NCBI GenBank assembly: GCA_016783145.1 | Contig: JADHXD010000026.1 | Location: forward strand, 1 to 41,346 | DNA from: Anaerolineae bacterium | GTDB lineage: Bacteria > Chloroflexota > Anaerolineae > JAFGEY01 | Length of the DNA: 41,346 nt | Reading direction: 5' to 3' | Shown: in pieces, positions 1-7,343 of the stretch | How positions within the stretch are numbered: position 1 is the first letter of the stretch | Layout of the letters: every line of letters begins with the position of its first letter | Notes under the pieces: model-generated | What the model was told of the DNA's origin: nothing | Database searches by the model: none | Seen by the model: only the letters and a program-made list of their open reading frames with translations | Made by a program: the position numbers and the translations under genes

Positions 1-99
1 TTCTCTCTGCCCTGCGCAGAGCAAGGAGAGACCCAGGATGTCTACGACACACTGAGCCACATCCCTGACCCAAGGCGGGGAGGAGCATCCTCTCGGTAA
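1..99 (+). pseudogene. Possible 5' remnant of a DDE transposase
   Basis: Frame 1 is open from the window edge to a TAA at 97-99. It encodes a short peptide ending in a stretch like DTLSHIPDPRRGG, which resembles the N-terminal IPDPRR(R)RG(R) motif of ISAs1-like (H-repeat) transposases. The reading frame stops about 10 codons after the motif, so only a broken fragment is present here. The match is short and from memory, so this is a weak call. The alternative is chance similarity in non-coding DNA. Confidence 0.25.
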
Positions 100-147
100 C
101 ATTATCTTTTGAGCCAACAACCTGGCTTCGGTAACATTATCATTTGA
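93..147. repeat. Two 20-bp direct repeats, possible transposon end
   Basis: A 20-bp sequence beginning TCGGTAACATTATC and ending TTTGA occurs at 93-112 and again at 128-147 with one mismatch, 35 bp apart. It is unlike the surrounding GC-rich DNA. It follows directly on the possible transposase remnant, so it may be the repeated end of an insertion sequence. A pair of regulator-binding sites is an alternative. Confidence 0.45.
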
Positions 148-209
148 CTTGACACGTCTCGGTCCGGCAGTCCAGACCACATCTCTGAAAGCCTTCCGCG
201 TCCGACGGT

Positions 210-241
210 TCTCGTGCCCACTCTCCTGCGTGGGCACGAGA
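210..241 (-). terminator. Strong hairpin after the methyltransferase-like gene
   Basis: A perfect 12-bp inverted repeat (TCTCGTGCCCAC and its complement) encloses an 8-nt loop, 35 bp beyond the stop codon of the leftward operon. There is no T-tract on the minus strand, so it may stabilise the 3' end or terminate weakly instead of being a classical intrinsic terminator. Confidence 0.5.
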
Positions 242-275
242 CAAGGGTCCGCTCCTGGCAGCTCTGAGAGGCACT

Positions 276-1361
276 CTATGCGAAGCGCCGGCCCTCGTCC
301 AGCATCGCCAGGTAGCTGTCTACGGGGACATAGTTGGCCACGGTGTTGCCCGTGCCCAGGCAGTAGCCGCCGCCGGGCATGCACACCCGCAGCGTGTCGC
401 GCACCCGCTCGCGGATCGCGCTTTCCTCCGCCCGGCACATAAAGTCCATATCGATGCCGCCCAGGAGGGTCAGGCGGTCGCCCCACAGTGCCTTGGCCTC
501 GCGCACATCGACGATGGTGTCCTCGAACGAGTGCTTGGCATCGATGCGCACGTCTTCGATCAGGTCGTCCATGATCGTCGCCAGGTTGCCGCACGAGTGG
601 AGCAGGTAGAGCCGGCCCGTGTCGTGCGTGATCTGGGCCAGCGCCTTGTGGCCCGGCAGCGCCAGGGCCCGCAGATCGTCAGGACCGATCAGCGTGCCCG
701 AGCGGAAGCCCATGTCGTCAGAGCCCCAGACCATCTTGACCCGATCGAACTCGACGAGCCGGGCCACCACCTGGCGGTCCATCTCCAGGCAGCGGTCGGC
801 GATGGCCTGCACCAGGTCGCGCTGGTCGTAGAGCGCATAGCACAGCGTCTCATAGCCCATCAGCCAGGAAAGGTTCTCCGCAAAGTGCCCGGTCAGCCCG
901 CCAAGGACACACATACCGTCCGGCAGGTTCTTTTCGTACCATTCCAGGGCCAGGGAGGTGGCGTCCCGCGGATCGGGCCAGGGATAGGCTTCGAACTCTT
1001 CCCAGGTCGTGATCGGGCCTTGATGCTCGTTGATAAAGTCCCGGCCTGCGTCGCGCTTGTTCTCCGCCGTGTCTTCGGCATTGAGCCAGTTAACGGGCAT
1101 CTCCAACCCTTCCAGGCCGCAGAGCACATAGTCATAGCCCAGGAAGCGCTGGAGGGCGATCTCGCGCTTTAGCAGGTAGGCGGGATCGCTCCCGCTCAGG
1201 TCCTCGGTCAGGCCATGGCGCGCGCAGATGGCCTGCTTGGTTTCCTCGTCCAGGAACAGCTCGAGGGAGTGGACCCGCTCTGGCGTTCCCTTGCGGGCAA
1301 CGCACCGCACGAGGCTTTCCCAGTCGGGGGTGATTTCCTTGGCAAAGGGGGATGCTGGCAT
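276..1361 (-). CDS. Uroporphyrinogen decarboxylase-family (MtaA/CmuA-like) methyltransferase
   Basis: The 361-residue protein belongs to the UroD superfamily, on the branch of cobamide:CoM/tetrahydrofolate methyltransferases (MtaA, CmuA) rather than haem-pathway HemE. It has an H-x-C motif (His255, Cys257 in LHSCGN) and a later Cys334 in the GYCLGTGN stretch. These match the zinc ligands HxC-Xn-C of MtaA/CmuA enzymes, which activate a thiol acceptor for methyl transfer. The ATG at 1361 was chosen because AAAGGAG lies 7 nt upstream; a longer frame runs back into the preceding gene. The start is 1 bp from the stop of the tyrosine phenol-lyase gene, so the two are almost certainly co-transcribed. 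The substrate is unknown. No corrinoid protein is encoded nearby, so the partner would have to be elsewhere. Confidence 0.75.
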   Translation of the reverse strand: MPASPFAKEITPDWESLVRCVARKGTPERVHSLELFLDEETKQAICARHGLTEDLSGSDPAYLLKREIALQRFLGYDYVLCGLEGLEMPVNWLNAEDTAENKRDAGRDFINEHQGPITTWEEFEAYPWPDPRDATSLALEWYEKNLPDGMCVLGGLTGHFAENLSWLMGYETLCYALYDQRDLVQAIADRCLEMDRQVVARLVEFDRVKMVWGSDDMGFRSGTLIGPDDLRALALPGHKALAQITHDTGRLYLLHSCGNLATIMDDLIEDVRIDAKHSFEDTIVDVREAKALWGDRLTLLGGIDMDFMCRAEESAIRERVRDTLRVCMPGGGYCLGTGNTVANYVPVDSYLAMLDEGRRFA

Positions 1362-1362
1362 T

Positions 1363-2799
1363 TCACGCTCCTTTTTCGTTTGTTTTGGGGATACGCTCAA
1401 AGCGGGCCTGGAAGAAGCGCAGGTACGCGGGTTCGTAGACCATCTTGAGCCCACGCGTCGTCTCACGGGCGTCGTACGCCGCCTTGACCGCCTCGGCCAC
1501 CACGTCCATGTGGGCCTGCGTGTAGACCCGGCGGGGGATGGCCAGGCGCATCAGCTCCAGGGCCGGGTGGCGATGATCGCCGGTCGCGGGATCGCGCCCG
1601 GCGCTTACGATGCCCCGCTCCATGCCGCGCACGCCAGACTCCAGGTAGAGCTCGGCAGCCAGGGTCTGGGCGGGGAATTGGCCCTGCGGGATGTGCGGAT
1701 AAAAGCCCTTGGCGTCCAAAAAGATGCCGTGCCCCCCCACAGGTCGCACGATGGGGATCTCCCAGTCGATCAGCAGGTCACCCAGGTAGAGCACCTGCCC
1801 CACACGAGAGCGCACGTGGTCGTCCTGCACGCCTTCGAAGATGCCGATGGCCAGCGCCTCCATATCGCGCCCGGCCATCCCGCCGTAGGTGTGCAGCCCC
1901 TCATAGATGACGACCATGTTGCGCAGCGCGTCAAAGAGGTCCGGGTCGTTGACCGCCAGCCAGCCACCGATGTTGACCAGGTTGTCCTTCTTGGCGCTCA
2001 TCCACGCGCCGTCGGTGTAGCTGCAGAACTCGAGCAGGATCTCGGCGACCGACTTCTCCGCGTATCCCTCTTCGCGCTGCTGGATGAAGAAGGCGTTCTC
2101 CACCATGCGCGTGGCATCGAGGTAGATGAGCACGCCATACCGGTCGCACAGCGCGCGCAGCGCGCGCACATTGCCCATACTCACCGGCTGCCCGCCGGCC
2201 ATGTTGACCGTGCCCGCCAGGCTGACGTAAGCGACGTTCTCGGCCCCCACCTCCACGAACAGCGCTTCCAGCTTGTCCAGGTCGACGTCGCCCTTGAATG
2301 GATGCAGGCTGGCTGGGTTGTGCGCTTCCTCGATAATCACGTCGACAAACTTCCCGCCGGCCAGCTCCTGGTGCAGGCGGGTGGTGGTAAAGTACATGTT
2401 GCCAGGGACGTATTGGCCCGGTTTGATCACCACCTGGCTGATCAGGTGTTCGGCGCCCCGGCCCTGGTGGGTGGGCACCATGAAGCGGTAGCCGTAGTAG
2501 GTCTGTACGGCCTCCTCCAGGTGGTAAAAGTTCCGGCTGCCGGCGTAGGCCTCATCTCCGAGCATGATCCCCGCCCATTGGCGGTCGCTCATCGCGCTGG
2601 TGCCGCTGTCGGTGAGTAGGTCGATGTACACATCCTCCGACCGCACCAGAAAGGTGTTATAGCCCCCATCCACCAGGGCCGTTTCCCGCTCCTCGCGGCT
2701 GGTCAGGTGGATCGGCTCGACCATCTTGATCTTCCACGGCTCCGCCCAGGAACGGCGTCCGGCTTGCTGTCCCATAGTCTTGAAGGTTGGATCGTTCAC
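1363..2799 (-). CDS. tpl: Tyrosine phenol-lyase (beta-eliminating lyase)
   Basis: This 478-residue PLP enzyme is predicted to split tyrosine into phenol, pyruvate and ammonia in the cytoplasm. It is close in length to the family (about 456-470). The PLP lysine is Lys271 in SAKKD, and Asp228/Arg231 in YLDATR contact the cofactor. Residues that separate tyrosine phenol-lyase from tryptophanase favour the former: Phe137-Thr138 in MYFTTT (tryptophanase has Phe-Asp), Met393 and Arg395 in RGMERG (tryptophanase has Val and Ile), and Phe462-Phe463 in LRFF. The start is a GTG at 2797-2799 preceded by GGGAGGAGG. An N-terminal extension of about 14 residues relative to the Citrobacter enzyme is present. 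It is the first gene of a leftward pair and diverges from the aminotransferase/Ior operon. That context fits catabolism of aromatic amino acids. Confidence 0.88.
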   Translation of the reverse strand: MNDPTFKTMGQQAGRRSWAEPWKIKMVEPIHLTSREERETALVDGGYNTFLVRSEDVYIDLLTDSGTSAMSDRQWAGIMLGDEAYAGSRNFYHLEEAVQTYYGYRFMVPTHQGRGAEHLISQVVIKPGQYVPGNMYFTTTRLHQELAGGKFVDVIIEEAHNPASLHPFKGDVDLDKLEALFVEVGAENVAYVSLAGTVNMAGGQPVSMGNVRALRALCDRYGVLIYLDATRMVENAFFIQQREEGYAEKSVAEILLEFCSYTDGAWMSAKKDNLVNIGGWLAVNDPDLFDALRNMVVIYEGLHTYGGMAGRDMEALAIGIFEGVQDDHVRSRVGQVLYLGDLLIDWEIPIVRPVGGHGIFLDAKGFYPHIPQGQFPAQTLAAELYLESGVRGMERGIVSAGRDPATGDHRHPALELMRLAIPRRVYTQAHMDVVAEAVKAAYDARETTRGLKMVYEPAYLRFFQARFERIPKTNEKGA

Positions 2800-2849
2800 T
2801 GTCCTCCTCCCGCGCTTCTCGCCCTGAACTCCGCTCCGTTTTGCGGGTC

Positions 2850-2878
2850 ATTATATCACATCAGGCCGATTACAGGAA
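2850..2878 (-). promoter_or_regulatory. Promoter for the tyrosine phenol-lyase operon
   Basis: A consensus TATAAT reads on the minus strand at 2850-2855, preceded by TGTGA, about 50 bp upstream of the GTG start. The -35 position is poor (TTCCTG-like), which suggests an activator is needed. It sits back-to-back with the rightward promoter at 2909-2937. Confidence 0.55.
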
Positions 2879-2908
2879 AAAAGCCTGCGATCGCCCCAGG
2901 CCCAGGAT

Positions 2909-2937
2909 TTGACATCCTCGGTGAACCATGTTATAAC
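2909..2937 (+). promoter_or_regulatory. Sigma70-type promoter for the aminotransferase/Ior operon
   Basis: TTGACA (2909-2914), a 17-bp spacer and TATAAC (2932-2937) form a near-consensus promoter about 100 bp upstream of the aminotransferase start. The roughly 90-nt leader that follows has no obvious riboswitch fold. Confidence 0.72.
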
Positions 2938-3037
2938 CTTCTTGGATCCTGGCCGTTCAGTGCTCATCGGGGAGCGATCCAGAACGGTTCTTGTTCAGCG
3001 GAACAGACATCGCATCGCCCGGAGCACGATTTCTCTG

Positions 3038-4120
3038 ATGAGCCTGCCATTCAAATCCCACATTGCCAAACTCCCTGCGTATACCCCTCCTGCCGTGCCG
3101 CCTGGCGTCACACAGGCGGTTGACCTGTCGTCCAACGAGAACCCGCTGGGGCCTTCGCCCTTGGCGGTGATCGCTCTGCGCGAGGCCGTGGAGACGGTGA
3201 ACCGCTACCCTGACGCTTCGGGCACGGCCCTCAAGGGGGCCCTGGCCCAGAAGTGGAACCTGAGCCCCTCGAACATCGCCCTCTCAAACGGGGCCGACGA
3301 ATGGGTGCTGCTGTTGTGCGTCTCCCTGGTCGAGCCGGGCGACGAGGTCGTGATGGCCCAGGGCTCGTTCATCAGCTACCTGCTGCGCGCGACAGAGGTC
3401 GGCGCTCGGGTCATCCGTGTGCCCCTGAAGGACCATACGCACGACCTGGAGGCGATGGCCCATGCGATCACCGATCGCACCCGGCTGGTGTTCGTCTGCA
3501 ATCCGAACAACCCCACCGGCACGATGGTGGATGGGGCGGCGATGGACCGCTTCCTGGAACAGGTGCCGGAGCGGGTGCCGGTGGTGGTGGATGAGGCCTA
3601 CTATGAGTACGTCGCTGACCCGGGCCAGATGCGGGGCCTGGCGCACGTCCGTGCCGGCAGGCAGAACCTGATCGTCCTGCGCTCCTTCTCCAAGGTCTAC
3701 GGGCTGGCGGGCCTGCGCGTAGGGTACATGCTCTCCAGCGAAGCGGTGATCGACTATGTGGAGCGCGCCCGCCCGCCGTTCAACGTCAACCGGCTGGCGC
3801 AGGCTGCAGCCCTCGCCGCGCTGGGGGACGAGGAGCACGTGCGGCGCAGCTTGGAGGCCAACCAGGCAGCCAAGGATACTTTCTACCGCGAGCTGCCCCT
3901 GCTGGGCCTGCACCCCATCCCGACGCACGCCAACTTTATGGCCGTCGACGTCGGCCGGCCTGGGGCGCAGGTGAGCGGCCCGCTGCTGGAGCGCGGTTTC
4001 ATCACCACGGCGACCGACGGCTGGGGTGTGCCCAACCACGTGCGGTTCAGCTTTGGCACGCCGCAGGAGAACCAGGCATTCCTCGCCGCGCTCAAGGACA
4101 TCGTGCGTGACGAGCGATAG
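3038..4120 (+). CDS. HisC-like PLP aminotransferase, probably aromatic
   Basis: The 360-residue protein is a fold-type I aminotransferase of the histidinol-phosphate/aromatic aminotransferase family. It shows the N-terminal substrate motif SSNENPLGPSP (31-41), NPNNPTG around 155-161, Asp185-x-x-Tyr188 in VDEAYYEY and the PLP lysine Lys219 in SFSKVYGLAGLRVGY. The ATG at 3038 gives the normal family length; the frame is open further upstream, but that part has no family similarity. No other his genes are present. Followed by Liv transporter and Ior genes, it more likely converts tyrosine, phenylalanine or tryptophan to arylpyruvates than makes histidine, although HisC enzymes can do both. Its 3' end overlaps the next gene by 14 bp. 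Confidence 0.85.
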   Translation: MSLPFKSHIAKLPAYTPPAVPPGVTQAVDLSSNENPLGPSPLAVIALREAVETVNRYPDASGTALKGALAQKWNLSPSNIALSNGADEWVLLLCVSLVEPGDEVVMAQGSFISYLLRATEVGARVIRVPLKDHTHDLEAMAHAITDRTRLVFVCNPNNPTGTMVDGAAMDRFLEQVPERVPVVVDEAYYEYVADPGQMRGLAHVRAGRQNLIVLRSFSKVYGLAGLRVGYMLSSEAVIDYVERARPPFNVNRLAQAAALAALGDEEHVRRSLEANQAAKDTFYRELPLLGLHPIPTHANFMAVDVGRPGAQVSGPLLERGFITTATDGWGVPNHVRFSFGTPQENQAFLAALKDIVRDER

Positions 4121-4571
4121 GGCCCGCTACGAGGAGGGTCCGTTCAGGTTCCACCATCCTCTTTGCGTGCGCTACGTCGAGGTAGACGCGCAGCGTCACG
4201 TCTACTTTGGTCACTACCTGACCTACTTTGACGTCGCGCTGGTCGAGTATATGAAGGCCATTGGCTACGCCTACCAGGATATGCTGGATTCAGGCGTAGA
4301 CATGTTCTATGTGGAGACTGGCTGCCAGTACAGGGGGCGGGCCCGGTTTGACGACCTGCTGCACGTGCACGCCCGCATCGGTCACATGGGCCACACCAGC
4401 TTCACTTTCGAGTTTGCGATCTATAAGCAGCCAGCGGATGAGCTGATCGCTGCTGGCAAAATCGCTGCCGTCGCAGTGGACGCCCGGGAGGAGCAACCCG
4501 TGCGCGTCCCCGATGAGCTGCGAGAGGCAGTCGCCCGGTTCGAAGGAGAGCCGGCACGGGGCGGATCCTGA
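4107..4571 (+). CDS. Acyl-CoA thioesterase, 4HBT/YbgC-like hotdog protein
   Basis: This 154-residue single-domain hotdog protein matches the 4-hydroxybenzoyl-CoA thioesterase/YbgC/FadM group. The early segment RYVEVDAQRHVYFGHYLTYFD contains the usual Asp (Asp27) followed by the H-V-x-F-x-x-Y helix start. It would hydrolyse a short or aryl acyl-CoA. The start is a GTG at 4107 with AAGGA about 8 nt upstream; it overlaps the end of the aminotransferase, so translation is probably coupled. In this operon an aryl-acetyl-CoA made by the Ior enzyme is a reasonable substrate, which is an inference. Confidence 0.78.
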   Translation: MTSDRARYEEGPFRFHHPLCVRYVEVDAQRHVYFGHYLTYFDVALVEYMKAIGYAYQDMLDSGVDMFYVETGCQYRGRARFDDLLHVHARIGHMGHTSFTFEFAIYKQPADELIAAGKIAAVAVDAREEQPVRVPDELREAVARFEGEPARGGS

Positions 4572-4782
4572 GAAGACGGCACTGCGGTTCCATGCCACGC
4601 AACTGGGCCTCCTTTGTCCACACCGCCGATCCGGGCAGTACGTGGACAGCCGCGGTCCCCTTGTCCCTCTAGGCCTCAGATCCCCCAAACCGTGTTCAGA
4701 CGGTCGTCAGGGCGCCTGGGGCATCCTGACTTGGTACACAGTAGAAGCAGGCATGGGCAAGGTGAACCTAAAGGAGAAGATC

Positions 4783-6015
4783 ATGAACTCGCGACGTAAT
4801 CGACTGGTCGTCACCCTACTGACCGTGGCCGTGGTGCTGCTGGCGGCCTGCGCCAAGGGCCCCGAAGCAGGAGGCGAGGGCGCGACCTACAAGATCGGTT
4901 TCAACTCTTCAGCAACGGGCACGTACGCGACTCTGGGTCTACCCGAGGCCAAGACGGCCGAGATGCTCCAGGAGCAGATCAACGAGCAGGGCGGGATCGT
5001 CGGCCCAGATGGCGTCAAGCATCAAGTCGAGATCATCATCTATGACGATGAGAACGAGGCGGACAAGACGGTCAGCAACGTGACCCGTCTCATCCAGGAG
5101 GACGAGGTGATCGTCGTCGTCTCGACCACCGGCAGCGGCACCAGCGTTGCCGAGATCCCGGTGTGCCAGGAAAACGAGACGCCGTGCATCTCGATGGCCT
5201 CGGCCGAGGCCATCACCAGCGACCCGAACAGCGGCCAAGAGTACAAGTGGATGTTCAAAACGCCGCAGACGAACGGGCACGCCGGGGAATGGCAGGCGGC
5301 CTATCTGAAGGCCCAGGGCGTGTCCAAGGTCTGCATCCTCTACACCGACGACGGCTATGGCATGGACTGCCTGAGCAACTTCAAGGGGCAGGCCGAGGCC
5401 GCGGGCCTGGAAGTCGTCTACGAAGCGGGCTATGCCAAGACCGATACCGAGTTCTCGGCACAGTTGGCTGGCGCCGAGGCTAGCGGCTGTGAGGCGTTCG
5501 AGATCGGCTCCACGCCCCCGGTCGCCTCGCTGGTTGCCGCTGCCCTGCGCACGGCGATGCCCGATCTGCCGGTCACCCTGGGACACGGTGTCTGCAACCA
5601 GCCCTTTATCGACACGGCGGGCGCCGCAGCAGAGGGGACCGTGTTCCCCTGTGGCAAGGTCACCGTCCTGGACGAGGTATCCGACAGCGATCCACAGAAG
5701 GCCGTCCTGCAGCAGTACATCACCGACTATACCGCGTTCACAGAGGGCGAGCCGATCAGCACCTTCGGCGGCCACGCGTGGGATGGGGTCATGATGGCCG
5801 TGGATGCTCTGGAGAGCCTGGAGGATGGGGCAACCCTGGCCGAGCAGCGCGCCGCCGTCCGCGACTACCTGGAGACCAAGATCGTGAATTGGCCCGGCAT
5901 CAGCGGCACATTCACAATGAGCACCTCCGATCACACCGGGCTGACCAAGGACTCGCTGCTGTTCGTCAAGGTGGAGAACGCCAAGTGGACGGCCTTCCCC
6001 GAGTCGGAGTGGTAG
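4783..6015 (+). CDS. livJ: Branched-chain/aromatic amino acid ABC transporter, substrate-binding lipoprotein
   Basis: The 410-residue protein is a periplasmic-binding-protein type I receptor of the Leu/Ile/Val (LivJ/LivK) family. It carries a lipoprotein signal: positively charged MNSRRNR, a hydrophobic core, then the lipobox LAAC with lipidated Cys23. The mature part starts YKIGFNSSATGTYATLGLPEAKTAEM, the normal ligand-cleft opening of the family. The ATG at 4783 follows AAAGGAG by about 7 nt. A 211-bp gap separates it from the thioesterase; a 290-bp gap holding two hairpin repeats separates it from the permease. Because it lies among aromatic amino acid catabolic genes, its ligand may be aromatic instead of branched-chain; sequence alone does not decide. 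Confidence 0.88.
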   Translation: MNSRRNRLVVTLLTVAVVLLAACAKGPEAGGEGATYKIGFNSSATGTYATLGLPEAKTAEMLQEQINEQGGIVGPDGVKHQVEIIIYDDENEADKTVSNVTRLIQEDEVIVVVSTTGSGTSVAEIPVCQENETPCISMASAEAITSDPNSGQEYKWMFKTPQTNGHAGEWQAAYLKAQGVSKVCILYTDDGYGMDCLSNFKGQAEAAGLEVVYEAGYAKTDTEFSAQLAGAEASGCEAFEIGSTPPVASLVAAALRTAMPDLPVTLGHGVCNQPFIDTAGAAAEGTVFPCGKVTVLDEVSDSDPQKAVLQQYITDYTAFTEGEPISTFGGHAWDGVMMAVDALESLEDGATLAEQRAAVRDYLETKIVNWPGISGTFTMSTSDHTGLTKDSLLFVKVENAKWTAFPESEW

Positions 6016-6072
6016 GTCAAAGCCTGCGAGCGCCCCGAGTTGGGCGTTCTTGACGGAGATGAGAGGACCCGT

Positions 6073-6267
6073 ACCGCCAAGGCGCAGAGGACGCCAAGGT
6101 GAACGTATGTCCTTGGCGACCTTGGCGACCTTGGCGGTGCGATCCAGAAGCATACTTCCAAGGACACTGGGCGGGGGGGCTCAACCGCCAAGGCGCAGAG
6201 GACGCCAAGGTGAACGTATGTCCTTGGCGCTCTTGGCGACCTCGGCGGTGCGATCCAGAAGCATACT
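6073..6267. repeat. Two 84-bp copies of a CCGCCAAGG-type palindromic repeat
   Basis: Copies at 6073-6156 and 6184-6267 are nearly identical, starting 111 bp apart. Each begins ACCGCCAAGGCGCAGAGG, contains a central GTGAACGTATGT and continues with CCTTGGCG units ending in GGCGGT, so each can fold into a long hairpin. Both end in a shared GCGATCCAGAAGCATACT tail. They lie between the binding-protein and permease genes and could set their relative mRNA levels. Similar CCGCCAAGG elements are known to me as dispersed repeats in Chloroflexota and other environmental genomes. Confidence 0.85.
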
Positions 6268-6305
6268 CCCTCGGGGACGCCAGCCGGGGGATCACCGGAG
6301 AGTCT

Positions 6306-7322
6306 ATGCGCCGAATCACCTCAAGCAAACCGGCCAAGATAGCCTTGGTGGCAGTTGTGGCGGTAGCGATCCTCGCCCTCTGCGTGCTCTTGGGCTCTCG
6401 AAAGAACTTGCTGCCACGACACTACCTCCAGCTTGCGATAGACGGCGTGCGCGGGGGAAGCATATACGCTCTGATGGCTCTGGGATTCGTGGCTGTGTAC
6501 AGCGTGACCGGCATCATCAACTTTGCGCAAGGCGAGTTCGTGATGCTGGGAGCAATGATCACCATCACGGTCAACAACTCAGCGCTGCCCCTGCCGCCAG
6601 CCCTCAAGTTGCCGGTCGCCGTCGTGGCTGGCATCGTCCTCACCACCCTGATCGGCATGGCCGTGGAGCGGGTGGCGATCTATCCCGCCCGGCACTCCCC
6701 CCCGGTGACCCTGATCATCATCACCGTCGGCGTCACCATCGTCCTCAGGGCTGGCGCCCTGCTCGTCTGGGGAGCAGATCCCTACATCCTGCCCGCGTTC
6801 ACCACCCTGATCCTCGAGGACCACATCTTTCGGTTCGCGGGCGTCACCGTGCAAGCCCAGAGCCTGTGGATCTGGGCCACACTGGTCGTGGTCCTCTTTC
6901 TCCTCTATGTGCTCCTGGATCACACGCTGATCGGCAAGGCCTTGCGCGCCTGCGCGGTGAACCGCCGGGCCGCGCAGTTGATGGGCATCAATCCCAGCCG
7001 TATGTCGCTGGTCGCCTTTGCGATGGCCGCTGCCCTGGGAGCGATCGGCGGCATTGTGTTGGGGCCTGTGACCCGGCCTATCTACGACATGGGGCTGATG
7101 CTGGGGCTGAGAGGGTTCGTGGCGGCGATCATGGGGGGCCTGGTGAGCACCCCCGGAGCGGTGGTGGGCGGCCTCCTGCTGGGCGTGGTGGAGAACCTCG
7201 CCGCCGGCGTCACCAACCCCACCTACAAGAGCGTGTTTGCCTTTGTCATCCTCATCGCGATCCTGCTGTTCAGACCGCAGGGCATCATCGGACGCGGAGA
7301 GACAGCGGCGGAGGAGTCCTGA
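6306..7322 (+). CDS. livH: Branched-chain amino acid ABC transporter permease LivH
   Basis: The 338-residue integral membrane protein has about eight hydrophobic segments and the LivH signature near the first core helix (GSIYALMALGFVAVYSVTGIINFAQGEFVMLGA). The C-terminal half contains the EAA-like cytoplasmic loop region around ACAVNRRAAQLMGI, which contacts the ATPases. It pairs with LivM to form the transport channel. The ATG at 6306 is preceded by CCGGAG at a 5-nt spacing; the open frame extends far upstream only because the hairpin repeats lack stops. LivM follows after 21 bp. Confidence 0.9.
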   Translation: MRRITSSKPAKIALVAVVAVAILALCVLLGSRKNLLPRHYLQLAIDGVRGGSIYALMALGFVAVYSVTGIINFAQGEFVMLGAMITITVNNSALPLPPALKLPVAVVAGIVLTTLIGMAVERVAIYPARHSPPVTLIIITVGVTIVLRAGALLVWGADPYILPAFTTLILEDHIFRFAGVTVQAQSLWIWATLVVVLFLLYVLLDHTLIGKALRACAVNRRAAQLMGINPSRMSLVAFAMAAALGAIGGIVLGPVTRPIYDMGLMLGLRGFVAAIMGGLVSTPGAVVGGLLLGVVENLAAGVTNPTYKSVFAFVILIAILLFRPQGIIGRGETAAEES

Positions 7323-7343
7323 GACCGTGGAGACGGCCTGAAT

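Noticed and set aside
149-442. 97-residue plus-strand ORF at the left edge
   Set aside because: It overlaps the end of the methyltransferase-like gene antisense, lacks a ribosome-binding site, and its product is Ser/Arg/Pro-rich noise.
1363-2799. Tryptophanase (TnaA) as the identity of the beta-eliminating lyase
   Set aside because: Thr138 in MYFTTT, and Met393 and Arg395 in RGMERG, match tyrosine phenol-lyase; tryptophanase has Asp, Val and Ile at these positions.
3038-4120. Histidine biosynthesis role for the HisC-like gene
   Set aside because: No other his gene is present and the neighbours are aromatic amino acid transport and oxidation genes; the family includes aromatic aminotransferases.
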